Assembly: GCA_022824315.1 (NCBI GenBank)
Contig: JAJEAC010000090.1
Location: 1-51,056, forward strand
Direction: 5' to 3'
From: Silicimonas sp.
GTDB lineage: Bacteria > Pseudomonadota > Alphaproteobacteria > Rhodobacterales > Rhodobacteraceae
Length of the DNA stretch: 51,056 nt
Each line of letters begins with the position of its first letter. Position 1 is the first letter of the stretch. The notes beneath the pieces were generated by a model. The model was given only the letters and a program-made list of their open reading frames with translations, ran no database searches and was not told the origin of the DNA. The translations under genes were made by a program, and so were the position numbers. Below, in pieces: positions 7,218 through 15,555 of this stretch.

Positions 7218-7718
7218 AGCCACGTTCTCTGCGGCGGCAGGCAATTCCTTGGTCACCTTCTTGGCAGCCTTCGAGGCTCCATGCGACGGGGAAGTGGCCC
7301 GTCCCTGCCCGGAGCGCGACTTTCTGGCGGCCTTCAAGGCACCGTTGCCCGAATCCTTGTCTGCGGCAAGCATCAGTTCGATCGTCTTTACCTGAACCGT
7401 TGTGGCCACATCCGCGAAGGCTTCCATCGACTTGGCGCTCAATTCCGCCTGGGCGAGCGCGAATTCGCTCATGACCATGGTGTAGTCGGAAGGATTGTCC
7501 TGAACCTTGGCGACATTGCCGAGCTCTCCGAGGGTCGACTTTGTCCAGGTGGCTGAAATTTCGGTGGACTTCTCAGCCGCAGCCAGCACGACTTTCGACA
7601 TCTTGTCCGTGATGGAAGCCTGTTGGCGGAATGCGCTCTTGAACATGCCCGCGTCGACGGGGAACTCGCCAAGCATGCCCGTCATCACCTTCGTGTATTC
7701 GTTTGCGTATTTGCTCAT
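7209..7718 (-). CDS. phaP: Phasin family protein, copy 2
   Basis: This 169-residue paralogue of the phasin at 6067 has the same N-terminal SKYANEYTKVM and central AAEKSTEISATWTKST, and adds a lysine/alanine-rich C-terminal tail (KAARKSRSGQGRA...KAAKKVTKELPAA) resembling DNA-binding phasin/histone-like tails. It would bind PHA granules and might help tether them to the nucleoid; the latter is inference from the basic tail. The ATG at 7718 follows GGAGAGAAG and matches the start of copy 1. It lies between phaC and phaP1 on the same strand, with its own operator region, so the two phasins are separate tandem duplicates. Confidence 0.88.
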   Translation of the reverse strand: MSKYANEYTKVMTGMLGEFPVDAGMFKSAFRQQASITDKMSKVVLAAAEKSTEISATWTKSTLGELGNVAKVQDNPSDYTMVMSEFALAQAELSAKSMEAFADVATTVQVKTIELMLAADKDSGNGALKAARKSRSGQGRATSPSHGASKAAKKVTKELPAAAENVAAS

Positions 7719-7769
7719 CTTCTCTCCAACTCCTGACACTGTGGCGCAAAGCCCTGCGGTTGTGCAGTT

Positions 7770-7824
7770 GCGGCATAGTTATATGCCGCGCCGCAGCAAT
7801 TCAAGGGGAAATTCTGCAGTGCGG
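7770..7824 (-). promoter_or_regulatory. Probable PhaR operator/promoter region of phaP2
   Basis: GCGGCATA-N4-TATGCCGC (7770-7789) is the counterpart of the phaP1 palindrome, at the same distance from the start codon (about 51 bp) and with compensating changes in both arms. CTGC-AGT-GCGG (7814-7824) is a degenerate CTGC-N3-GCAG site. Between them TTGAATTGCTGCG is shared with the phaP1 region on the minus strand, suggesting the same promoter architecture. Confidence 0.6.
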
Positions 7825-7852
7825 AAAATTACTTTCCTTCAGTGACGGTTGG

Positions 7853-9652
7853 TTACCCGATATCCACGACTTCCTTGACGTAAGTGCCCGGCGCAGCAGC
7901 GAGAATCGGGTGGCCTTGCGCACCTCCTGGAACCCGCGCCTCGGTCTCGCGGCCGGACCACGCCGCCAGCCACTGCTCCCAGGTCGGCCACCAGGAACCT
8001 TCGTTGTACGAGGCGGCACCCTTCCATGCCGCCGGATCGGACGGCACCCCATGGCTCGTGTAATGACCGTACTTGTTTCTGGACGGCGGGTTCACGATGC
8101 CCGCGATATGGCCCGATTCGGACAGCAGGAACGTCTTCGAGTTGCTCCCCATCTGGCGGAATCCCTCGTAGCAAGACTTCCATGCGGCAATGTGATCGGT
8201 CTCGCATGCGACGGAGCACACGGGGACCTTTATGTCCCCGACCCTAACCGTCTCCCCCAAGATCTCGAAGCCTTCGCGCGCGAATCGGTTCTGCTGGCAA
8301 AGGCCGCGCAGGTACTCCATCAACATGGCCGCAGGCAGATGGGTCCCGTCGCCGTTCCAGTAGAGCAGGTCAAAGGCCGGAGGCGCTTCTCCCATCAGGT
8401 AGCTCCGGATGGCCGGGCCATAGATCAGGTCGTTCGAACGGAGGAAGCTGAAGGTCCGGCTCATGATCCGGTTTTCAAGGACGCCGACCTGGTTGCACTG
8501 TGCCTCGATGGCGTCCACGAAGTCATCTGTCAGGAACACGGTGAATTCACCCAGGTCCTTGAAGTCAGTGAGAGTCGTGAAGAACGTCGCGCATCCGATC
8601 GACTTGTCTCCCCGCCTCTCCAGCAATGCGAGCGTCAGGGAAAGCGCAGTCCCTCCGATGCAGTATCCTGCAACATTGATCCTCTTCTCGCCGGTGACCG
8701 CCTTAGCCTGGTCGATTGCCGTCAGGACGCCTTTCTCCACGTAGTCGGCCATGCCAAAATCGCGATAACTGGCATCGGGGTTTTTCCAGGATACGACGAA
8801 GAGCGTGTAGCCTTGGTCTACGATCCACTTGATCAGGCTGTTTTTCGGCTTCAGGTCAAGGATATAGTACTTGTTGATCCATGGCGGAAAGACGAGAAGC
8901 GGCGTCTCGTGCACGGTCTCGGTCGTTGGTGCGAACTGGATCAGCTCGAAGATCTCGTTGCGATAGACGACCGAGCCTTCGGTGCTTCCAATGTTGGAGC
9001 CAACCTCGAACGCCTTCTTGTCGGCCAGCGTCACCATCAGTTCGCCGTCCGACTCCTCGATGTCACGAACAAGATTCTCCAAGCCGTCGACGAGGGACTG
9101 GCCGTTGGTCTCCGCCGCCTTTGCAAGAGCTTCCGGATTCGTGCCGAGAAAGTTTGCAGGGCTCATCATGTCGATGATCTGTCGCGTGAAGTAGCTCACG
9201 CGCTTGCGGTCGGTTTCGTTAAGGTCGTCCAGGCCGTCGACAGCGTTCGAGATCGCCTCCGCGGAAATCAGGTATTGCTGCTTGATGAAGTTGAAATAGG
9301 GATGCTGGGCCCAGAGATCCCCAGCGAACCGCGGGTCTGCCGGGGTGTTGTCCTCGGGCGGTTCAAGACTTCCTTGCATCAGGCTCTTCTGTGCCTCGAC
9401 AAAGTGAGTCAGGGCCTTGCCCCAATACGCGACCTGGGTCTCGAACACCTTTGACGGGCTTTCCACGAGCTCCGCGACATAGGCCGAAGCCGCCTTGGCG
9501 TAGAGTTCCCGACCGGGACCCTGGAGGTCCGGATTGAGCGCCTTCTTCCTGGACATCGCCGCAACCAGGCGCTCGGACAGTTCCTCGATCCTGGCGAGGT
9601 TCTTGTGCAACTCCGCCAGCTGATCTCCACCGTCGATTTCTTCGGTTGTCAT
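7853..9652 (-). CDS. phaC: Class I poly(3-hydroxyalkanoate) synthase
   Basis: The 599-residue enzyme polymerises 3-hydroxyacyl-CoA into PHA on the granule surface. The lipase-like box GYCIGG places the nucleophilic cysteine at about 331. The catalytic aspartate fits CETDHIAAW and the catalytic histidine fits SESGHIAGIVNPP. The length and single-gene organisation (no adjacent phaE or phaR subunit) fit class I. I chose the ATG at 9652, which follows GGGGA; a GTG five codons earlier is possible but has no ribosome site. It lies upstream of phaP2 on the same strand and is divergent from the depolymerase, a common alphaproteobacterial arrangement. Confidence 0.96.
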   Translation of the reverse strand: MTTEEIDGGDQLAELHKNLARIEELSERLVAAMSRKKALNPDLQGPGRELYAKAASAYVAELVESPSKVFETQVAYWGKALTHFVEAQKSLMQGSLEPPEDNTPADPRFAGDLWAQHPYFNFIKQQYLISAEAISNAVDGLDDLNETDRKRVSYFTRQIIDMMSPANFLGTNPEALAKAAETNGQSLVDGLENLVRDIEESDGELMVTLADKKAFEVGSNIGSTEGSVVYRNEIFELIQFAPTTETVHETPLLVFPPWINKYYILDLKPKNSLIKWIVDQGYTLFVVSWKNPDASYRDFGMADYVEKGVLTAIDQAKAVTGEKRINVAGYCIGGTALSLTLALLERRGDKSIGCATFFTTLTDFKDLGEFTVFLTDDFVDAIEAQCNQVGVLENRIMSRTFSFLRSNDLIYGPAIRSYLMGEAPPAFDLLYWNGDGTHLPAAMLMEYLRGLCQQNRFAREGFEILGETVRVGDIKVPVCSVACETDHIAAWKSCYEGFRQMGSNSKTFLLSESGHIAGIVNPPSRNKYGHYTSHGVPSDPAAWKGAASYNEGSWWPTWEQWLAAWSGRETEARVPGGAQGHPILAAAPGTYVKEVVDIG

Positions 9653-9672
9653 CGCCACAGTCCCCACTTACT

Positions 9673-9686
9673 TTGCACTTGCAGCA
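9673..9686. promoter_or_regulatory. Possible PhaR-like site between phaC and phaZ
   Basis: TTGCACTTGCAGCA resembles the phaP1 site CTGCACTGCAGCA with one inserted base. It lies in the 108-bp divergent promoter region of phaC and phaZ. The match is imperfect, so this is only a candidate. Confidence 0.25.
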
Positions 9687-9760
9687 TTAGGGGAAATGTA
9701 GCGACACACGCGCCGATTGGCAAAGCGGCGTTTTGGCCCAGGTGCGCGAGGAGTTTGCAT

Positions 9761-10996
9761 ATGCGGTATATGCTGACCTACGACATGATGGAGACGGCCC
9801 GAAACACCAGCCAGTGGATCGGTGCAACTGCGTCCGCCATGGCATCCTACCCTGTCTGGGGAGCCGTGCCGAATCCAGGGATCGGCCTGGTGGCTGCCTG
9901 GGGCGAGGTGGCGGAACGCAGCTTTGCCCGGATGGTAGCCCGACCGGACTGGGGCATCGATTCCGTGGTCGGCGAAGACGGTCGCGATCATCTCGTCGAC
10001 GTCGAAACGGAAATCGCCCGCCCCTTCTGCGACCTGATCCGCTTCCGTGTCCAAGGACGGCCGGAAAAGCGGCGGCGCATTCTGCTGGTGGCTCCGATGT
10101 CGGGACACTACGCAACGCTCCTGCGCCCGACCGTGCACAGCCTCTTGCCTGATGCCGAAATCTGGATCACGGATTGGCATAACACGCGCGACATCCCCGT
10201 CAGCGCCGGAAAGTTCGACATCGAGGACTACACTCTCTACCTGTCCGACTTCATTCGCCATCTCGGCCCGTCGATCAACGTGATCGCGGTGTGCCAGCCC
10301 GCCCCGCTGGCTCTCGCCGCGACGGCATATCTCGCGGCAGAGGAACCCGACGCACAGCCTCAAACCCTGACGCTGTTCGGCGGCCCGATTGATCCGGATG
10401 CCGCACGCACGGAGGTCACGGATTTCGGACGCCGCGTGACGATGGGACAGCTTGAGCAGTTCATGATCCAGCGAGTGGGCTTCAAATACGCCGGCGTCGG
10501 GCGAATGGTCTACCCCGGGCTCCTGCAACTTGCCTCATTCATGACCATGAACTCCGAGACGCATATGCGCGCCTTCACGAACCAGATCGTGCTGGCTGCA
10601 ATGGGAAAGGCGGCGGACCACGACAGGCACAATCGCTTCTACGACGAGTATCTCGCGGTCATGGACATGCCGGCCGAATTCTATCTTTCAACCGTCGAAC
10701 GTGTCTTCAAGAACCGGGAGATCGCGCGAAACGCGTTCACTATCGGCGGGCACCATGTCGATTTCGGCGCGATCACCGACGTGGCGATCAAGACGGTCGA
10801 GGGCGAGCGGGACAACATCTCCGCCCCGGGTCAGTGCCTTGCGGCCCTGGATCTGCTTACGGGATTGCCGGACTCGAAGAAGGCCTCGCATCTTGAGCCC
10901 GGCGCCGGCCACTACGGAATATTCGCCGGGCGGGGCTGGCGCAACAACATCCGACCGCTGGTCCTGAACTTCATCGATCAGAACGCACCGTCGTAG
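9761..10996 (+). CDS. phaZ: Intracellular PHA depolymerase
   Basis: The 411-residue protein mobilises intracellular PHA. It has the alpha/beta-hydrolase pattern of PhaZa-type enzymes, which use a cysteine in place of serine: AVCQPAP puts the candidate nucleophile at about 178, and GHYGIFAGRGWRNNI near the C-terminus carries the catalytic histidine. The ATG at 9761 follows GAGGAG by 7 nt and opens MRYMLTYDMMET, the usual start of this family; the frame is open upstream but overlaps the phaC promoter. Divergent transcription from phaC puts synthesis and breakdown under one intergenic control region. Confidence 0.93.
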   Translation: MRYMLTYDMMETARNTSQWIGATASAMASYPVWGAVPNPGIGLVAAWGEVAERSFARMVARPDWGIDSVVGEDGRDHLVDVETEIARPFCDLIRFRVQGRPEKRRRILLVAPMSGHYATLLRPTVHSLLPDAEIWITDWHNTRDIPVSAGKFDIEDYTLYLSDFIRHLGPSINVIAVCQPAPLALAATAYLAAEEPDAQPQTLTLFGGPIDPDAARTEVTDFGRRVTMGQLEQFMIQRVGFKYAGVGRMVYPGLLQLASFMTMNSETHMRAFTNQIVLAAMGKAADHDRHNRFYDEYLAVMDMPAEFYLSTVERVFKNREIARNAFTIGGHHVDFGAITDVAIKTVEGERDNISAPGQCLAALDLLTGLPDSKKASHLEPGAGHYGIFAGRGWRNNIRPLVLNFIDQNAPS

Positions 10997-11064
10997 CCCG
11001 CGGCGGCGCCTGATGTTTCCGCGCGGCGACCGCCGGAAACCTTGGCAGACCTGCCCTTCGCGCC

Positions 11065-11352
11065 TTACGTCCAGTTGACCTGCGCGCCTCCCGGCAGCGC
11101 GGCACGTGCGCGGAGGGGAAAGTCGCCGGCACATCCTTCCGCCTCGCAGAACCCCTGCACCCAGCCATCATCCATCAGCAAGAAGTCCAGCACCGAAGCC
11201 AGGAATTCGAGATCCTTCGAGCGTTGCCGCAGATCCGCCTCCGTGGCGCCTGTAGCGCCAAGAAAGACGGGCAGCAACTCGTCATTGCCAACCAGCCACG
11301 ACAGGGCCTTGATCGCCAGTATCTCCGCAGAATCCCCTGACAGCGGCGTCAT
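11065..11352 (-). CDS. DUF3572 family protein
   Basis: The 95-residue protein matches DUF3572, a small alphaproteobacterial family of unknown function, by SAEILAIKALSWLVGNDELL, then FLGATGATEADLRQR, then FLASVLDFLLMDD. No signal peptide or membrane segment is seen. The ATG at 11352 follows GGGGG; an in-frame TTG six codons earlier is less likely. In related genomes this gene often lies near response-regulator genes, but here it stands alone between phaZ (convergent) and the sigma-factor cluster on the same strand. Confidence 0.8.
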   Translation of the reverse strand: MTPLSGDSAEILAIKALSWLVGNDELLPVFLGATGATEADLRQRSKDLEFLASVLDFLLMDDGWVQGFCEAEGCAGDFPLRARAALPGGAQVNWT

Positions 11353-11495
11353 GTCCGGCCCCCGACTCAAGCAACCAAGCCGCTACAGGAATTCGGCGGT
11401 GGCCGGAACGGAAATCCACAGATCGCGAAAGTTTCCGGGACGGCGCGCAATCCGGATCGCAATGGACACAACGCACGTCGCGTGCATCTCCGGGG

Positions 11496-11984
11496 TCAGC
11501 GACGCTTGAATCGCTTCAGGGAACGTTCCAGCCGATCCGCATAGGCTGAACGCTCTTCCGGACTCATCGCTTCGAGCCGCTCGAGCAGCAACGACTCGCC
11601 CAGCAGCTGGCGTTCCTCGGCAACCCCGCGTTGCTCCAGCAGGATGCGCCTTATGTCGTCCGGTTGGAAGGGTTCCGCCCTGAGCGCCACCAACAATTCG
11701 TCCAGCAGGTCACGCAACCGACCGCGACTCGCCTGAAGATGAGAACGCTTGCCTGTCAGCTTGTCGTGAAGCGCTCCCCGGTCTCCAGGATCCAGCGCGC
11801 GCGTAAAGTGCGCGCCGATCACGCCGCGCATGGATCCCGCGACTCCGTCGCTCCAGCGCGGGCGGTCTGGCGCAAGGGCGCGTCCCACGAAGGCACCAAT
11901 AACAACGAGATTCAGCGCCAGCGATACAAACAGAAGCGGCTTCACCCAGGAACGGCGCGGGCGTGATGCGGCGTTCTCATTCAT
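11496..11984 (-). CDS. Spy/CpxP-like periplasmic protein (heavy-metal-sensor family)
   Basis: The 162-residue protein has a short basic N-terminus, one membrane or signal-anchor segment (PLLFVSLALNLVVIGAFVG at about 18-36) and a long charged helical region. Within it, repeated L..R..LRDLLDEL and LEAMSPEERSAYADRLERS resemble the LTxxQ-type helices of Spy/CpxP periplasmic stress proteins. It overlaps the gene upstream (ATG at 11984, upstream stop at 11977), so the two are co-translated. It is the last gene of the leftward sigma-factor operon, which suggests an envelope- or metal-stress role. The precise ligand is unknown. Confidence 0.7.
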   Translation of the reverse strand: MNENAASRPRRSWVKPLLFVSLALNLVVIGAFVGRALAPDRPRWSDGVAGSMRGVIGAHFTRALDPGDRGALHDKLTGKRSHLQASRGRLRDLLDELLVALRAEPFQPDDIRRILLEQRGVAEERQLLGESLLLERLEAMSPEERSAYADRLERSLKRFKRR

Positions 11985-12315
11985 TGAAGATCGCCTCAAG
12001 GTCGGTCCCCGGCAGGAAGGTCGCAAGCGCGACCGTCTCGTCGCCCCCGAGCGTCAACGCATCCATTGCCTCCGGCATCACGAACCCGATCCAGACGCCG
12101 AGGGCCGCAGCCCCGGACAGTCCTGACGCAGCGAACACTCGACCCAGCCAGGCGAACCGCACCACCGGACGGGCCGCGGGAGCGGGCCTCGCGGCCCCTG
12201 CATCGGCGCTTGCCACGACGCGTTCCAGGAATTCGCCGGACGGCAGCGGCCTTTCCGAGCGCCCTGCCGCGAACAGCGTCTCAAGCGCGATGTCGTCACG
12301 GCTGTTTCCGGTCAT
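11977..12315 (-). CDS. Small membrane protein, possible anti-sigma factor
   Basis: The 112-residue protein has a cytoplasmic N-terminus (about 70 residues, Ala/Arg-rich), one hydrophobic segment near VFAASGLSGAAALGVWIGFV, and a short outer tail. Its start lies inside the end of the ECF sigma gene and its stop inside the next gene, so it is a translationally coupled middle gene. This topology and position are those of single-pass anti-sigma factors, but no zinc-binding HxxxCxxC motif is present, so the call is inference from context. The ATG at 12315 has GGGG 8 nt upstream. Confidence 0.6.
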   Translation of the reverse strand: MTGNSRDDIALETLFAAGRSERPLPSGEFLERVVASADAGAARPAPAARPVVRFAWLGRVFAASGLSGAAALGVWIGFVMPEAMDALTLGGDETVALATFLPGTDLEAIFNE

Positions 12316-12913
12316 CCTCAAACCCCAGTTCTTCCCGTTTGCCGTACAGCGCCTTCTTGAGGGCGCGCTTGCCCCGTGCCGTCAGACTTTCCACCGCCTC
12401 CACGCCAATGTCCATGATTTCGGCGATCTCGGGATTCGAGAATCCCTCGAGATGCCGCATCACCACTGCCTGCCTTTGCCGGTCAGGGAGGACGGCCAGA
12501 GCGGCGTCCAGCGTTTCGGATCTCTGCCTTGCGGACATGAGATCAACCACAGTTGCAAGGTCTGCGGCCGGTTCGACGATTGAATCCAACGCAACCTGCG
12601 GCCGGGCCTGCCGCTGCCGAAGTCGATCGGTGCAGAGGTTCATTGTCACCCTGTAAGTCCATGTCGAGACCTTTGCCTCACCCTGCCGCCAGTCCGGCGC
12701 CATCTTCCAGAGCCTCAGCATGGTTTCCTGCACAACATCCTCGGCTTCGCCTTGATCTCCGAGAACCCTGGCCGCGTAACCGAACAGCATCGGTCCAAGC
12801 CGCGCCACCAGCTGCCGGCCAGCCTGCGCATCGCCATTTGCAAATGCGACGAGAAGTGCCGAATCCGGCACTTCGTCTGCATGCGGGGCGACGAGAGTGG
12901 CATTGTCTTCCAT
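12296..12913 (-). CDS. ECF-family RNA polymerase sigma factor
   Basis: The 205-residue protein has region 2 with GEAEDVVQETMLRLW (about 57-71) and TWTYRVTMNLCTDRLRQRQ. Region 4 contains LPDRQRQAVVMRHLEGFSNPEIAEIM followed by VEAVESLTARGKRALKKAL, the DNA-binding helix-turn-helix. The long linker and the absence of region 3 define the ECF class. It heads the leftward operon with a coupled small membrane protein and a Spy/CpxP-like protein, which points to an envelope, calcium or metal stress regulon. A perfect 13-bp hairpin separates it from the EF-hand gene upstream. Confidence 0.93.
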   Translation of the reverse strand: MEDNATLVAPHADEVPDSALLVAFANGDAQAGRQLVARLGPMLFGYAARVLGDQGEAEDVVQETMLRLWKMAPDWRQGEAKVSTWTYRVTMNLCTDRLRQRQARPQVALDSIVEPAADLATVVDLMSARQRSETLDAALAVLPDRQRQAVVMRHLEGFSNPEIAEIMDIGVEAVESLTARGKRALKKALYGKREELGFEDDRKQP

Positions 12914-12928
12914 CTCCGACCGGGCCTA

Positions 12929-12959
12929 GTGCCGGATTGCCGCAAGGGCAATCCGGCAC
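12929..12959 (-). terminator. 13-bp perfect hairpin between EF-hand and sigma genes
   Basis: GTGCCGGATTGCC (12929-12941) and GGCAATCCGGCAC (12947-12959) pair perfectly across a 5-nt loop in the 55-bp gap between the two leftward genes. There is no T-tract, so it may act as an attenuator, a processing site or a weak terminator that partly separates the genes. Confidence 0.55.
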
Positions 12960-12968
12960 GTTTCGGCG

Positions 12969-13457
12969 TCAGTTCCGCCAGAATCTCCACCAGCCACCCC
13001 CTCTGTACTTGCGGTGACCGCGATGGCGACTCGCGAATCGCTCCATCCCGGATTCGAACTCCTCCGCACTGACTCCGCCGGAGTCATCGGAATCAAGTCG
13101 CATGATCCCCTGCAGCCGACCGCCATGAAGTCCGCGTGCCGCCAATGCATCCTGGCTCAGCACGCCGTCGCCATCGGCATCCAGCCGCGCGAACATGCGA
13201 CCTGCCGCCTCGCCCGCACGAGCTTGCGCAGCAGCAATGAATTCAGATTCGCTGATGTCACCGCTGCCATCGGCGTCCATCTCCGCGAAGCGCGCATCGG
13301 GCAGCATTTCCAGGTCTTCCCGGGTGATTTCACCGCTGCCGTCAACATCCAGTTGCTCGAAGGTCATCTGCCCCTTTACCGTTTCCAGAGCGAGGGCGGT
13401 GCCAGTCCCGGTGGCAATCAGCGATGCCGCAAGAACTGAGAGTCTCGCAAATTTCAT
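12969..13457 (-). CDS. Secreted EF-hand calcium-binding protein
   Basis: The 162-residue protein has an N-terminal signal peptide (MKFARLSVLAASLIATGTGTALA) and four EF-hand loops in series: DVDGSGEITRED, DADGSGDISESE, DADGDGVLSQDA and DSDDSGGVSAEE. The first three have the usual acidic ligands at loop positions 1, 3, 5 and 12, though the third ends in alanine and may bind weakly. A basic, Trp/Gly-rich tail ends the protein. It would bind calcium in the periplasm or outside the cell. It is transcribed toward the ECF sigma factor and may sense or buffer calcium for that system, which is inference. Confidence 0.9.
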   Translation of the reverse strand: MKFARLSVLAASLIATGTGTALALETVKGQMTFEQLDVDGSGEITREDLEMLPDARFAEMDADGSGDISESEFIAAAQARAGEAAGRMFARLDADGDGVLSQDALAARGLHGGRLQGIMRLDSDDSGGVSAEEFESGMERFASRHRGHRKYRGGGWWRFWRN

Positions 13458-13676
13458 TTCGTGGTCTCCGTTGTTTCGTGTCTACAACCCGTTGAACGCG
13501 GGGCGACCAGATTTCCGTCGCTTCCCGCATGACATTTTTTGAGGCAGGCACCCGCCAAACCGCCGCCGTCGATGACGCGCCGCTTCCGCCTCAAGGGCGG
13601 ACGGCGCCCGAGCGTTTCATGCCCACTCAGGGATTCCCTGCGTGGGCGTCGAGAGGATTGGAAGAACGTGGGGCGG

Positions 13677-13967
13677 CTACATCAGGCCGCGCGCCAGATC
13701 CGGCAGCACGATGTCGCGCAAGATGATGATGAGGATGAAGGCCACGAGCGGCGAAAGGTCCAACGCGCCCGTGTTTGGAAGAATGCGCCGGATTGGCTGG
13801 TACACGGGCTCCAGAAGCCGGCACAGACCGTCCCAGACTGTTGCCACCATGGGTTGGCGCGAGTTCAGGACATTGAAACTGATCAACCAGCTCAGGATGA
13901 CGTGCACAAGCACGACCATGAAGGCGACGTCCAGCAACAGGGAAATTACTTCCAAGATCGCGTTCAT
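13677..13967 (-). CDS. YggT family integral membrane protein
   Basis: The 96-residue protein has two hydrophobic segments (about 5-25 and 68-88) around the conserved YggT core SWLISFNVLNSRQP...LLEPVYQPIRRILPNTGALDLSP. The family is broadly conserved and linked to membrane or osmotic processes and to cell-division gene clusters; its molecular function is not settled. The ATG follows TGGAGG. It is divergent from the MFS gene at 14161, and the roughly 210-bp gap toward the EF-hand gene contains no evident gene. Confidence 0.88.
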   Translation of the reverse strand: MNAILEVISLLLDVAFMVVLVHVILSWLISFNVLNSRQPMVATVWDGLCRLLEPVYQPIRRILPNTGALDLSPLVAFILIIILRDIVLPDLARGLM

Positions 13968-14160
13968 GGCGTGACCTCCATTGCTTCAGGCCTTCACCTA
14001 AGGCCCCAAGCACGCCCGTGCAAGCCCGAACACAGGTCCCAGCTTGATTCCGCGACTGCGCAACACGGCGTCGTCCGCCCGCTTTGGTCCCGCATGGGCG
14101 AACCGAGGTTGCACACAGTTTCCAGTCCGGCTTAAGTCGGCATGGACAGGAGAGGCCGAC

Positions 14161-15555
14161 GTGCAAGCAGCAGTTCTCAGGAAACGAATTTGGGGATGGT
14201 TCTTTTTTGACTGGGCCAGCCAACCATACCATACGCTGCTCGTGACCTTTGTCTTCGGCCCGTATTTCGCTGCCGTGGCCACGCAGCACTTCATGGAGAC
14301 AGGACTGCACGAGCAGGCGGCGGATGCGCGCGCGCAGTCGCTTTGGTCGCTTGGCCTGACCGTCTCGGGCCTCGTCGTGGGGCTCGGCGCACCGGTCCTG
14401 GGTGCGCTTGCGGATGCTGCCGGACGCCGCATGCCCTGGATCATCGTGTTTTCGGGGCTCTGCGGCCTGGGAGCAGGCGCGCTCTGGTGGGTATTGCCCG
14501 ACGGATCGAACCTCGCGTTCGGGATCATCGCGTTCGGACTCGGCTTCATCGGGGCCGAGTTGGCGCTGATCTTCACCAATGCGCAGCTTCCCTCCCTCGG
14601 ACCGACAACGGACATCGGCAAGATCTCAGGCTCGGGATACGCCTTCGGATACCTCGGGGGGCTGATCTCGCTCGTCATCATGCTCACGCTGTTTGTCGAG
14701 AATGAGTCGGGGACTACAATCTTCGGCCGTGTTCCGGCTTTCGGTCTTGATCCGGAGACCCGGGAAGGCACGCGCTTCGTCGGTCCATTTGCCGCGATTT
14801 GGTTTGCGGCCTTCATGATCCCTTACTTCCTTTGGGTGCGCGAGGACCAGGCGCTGCGCAAGCGCGCTCCCGTCGCCGAAACGCTCAGGCACCTGCTATA
14901 CAGGTTGCGCACATTGCTCAGGCGCCCGAGCCTTGCTTCGTTTCTTGGCGGCTCGATGCTGTATCGCGACGGCTTGAACGGGCTCTATGCCTTTGGCGGC
15001 ACCTACGCGGTGCTGGTCCTGAATTGGGAGATCACACGGGTCGGACTCTTCGGGATCATCGGGGTGATCTCGGCAGCCGCCATGTCGTGGATCGGTGGGG
15101 GCCTTGACCGCCGCTTCGGGCCGAAGCCGGTCATAGCTGTCTGCATCGCCGCGCTTGTCGTGGTCTGCTTCACGATCATGTCGGTACGCCCTGACAGCAT
15201 CTTCGGGCTGCCCGTCGCGACATTTTGCGGATCCCCCGACACCATGTGCCAAGAACTCCCGCACATGATCTTCATGGCGTGTGGAGCCCTCGTCGGCGGC
15301 CTCGGAGGCATCCTGCAAGCCGCAAGCCGCACGCTCATGGTGCGCCATACCGACCCGGACACGGCGACGGAAGCCTTCGGCCTCTACGGGCTCGCGGGTC
15401 GGGCGACGTCATTTCTTGCACCCCTACTGATCGGAATCGTGACTGCCCTGAGCGGCAGCGTGGCCTTGGGCATGACGCCCATAATTGCACTTTTCGCTGC
15501 AGGTGCCGTCCTGCTAAAATGGACCGACCCTAACGGAGATCGAGCAGAAAAATGA
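14161..15555 (+). CDS. MFS transporter, UMF1 (Atg22-like) family
   Basis: The 464-residue protein has about twelve membrane segments. The start (RKRIWGWFFFDWASQPYHTL) carries the FDWAxxPY motif typical of the UMF1 family of major facilitator proteins. I chose the GTG at 14161 because AGGAGAGG precedes it and it directly precedes the conserved region; the longer ATG-started frame at 14044 adds a poorly conserved, positively charged leader. The substrate is unknown; relatives include amino-acid effluxers. Its stop overlaps the mepA start (ATGA), so the two genes form an operon. Confidence 0.87.
   Translation: MQAAVLRKRIWGWFFFDWASQPYHTLLVTFVFGPYFAAVATQHFMETGLHEQAADARAQSLWSLGLTVSGLVVGLGAPVLGALADAAGRRMPWIIVFSGLCGLGAGALWWVLPDGSNLAFGIIAFGLGFIGAELALIFTNAQLPSLGPTTDIGKISGSGYAFGYLGGLISLVIMLTLFVENESGTTIFGRVPAFGLDPETREGTRFVGPFAAIWFAAFMIPYFLWVREDQALRKRAPVAETLRHLLYRLRTLLRRPSLASFLGGSMLYRDGLNGLYAFGGTYAVLVLNWEITRVGLFGIIGVISAAAMSWIGGGLDRRFGPKPVIAVCIAALVVVCFTIMSVRPDSIFGLPVATFCGSPDTMCQELPHMIFMACGALVGGLGGILQAASRTLMVRHTDPDTATEAFGLYGLAGRATSFLAPLLIGIVTALSGSVALGMTPIIALFAAGAVLLKWTDPNGDRAEK

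Noticed and set aside
12993..13439. Open plus-strand frame opposite the EF-hand gene
   Set aside because: It is the antisense shadow of a gene with a signal peptide and four EF-hand loops.
14044..14160. ATG start 39 codons upstream for the UMF1 transporter
   Set aside because: The GTG at 14161 has an AGGAGAGG ribosome site and directly precedes the conserved family start; the extra segment is poorly conserved in character.
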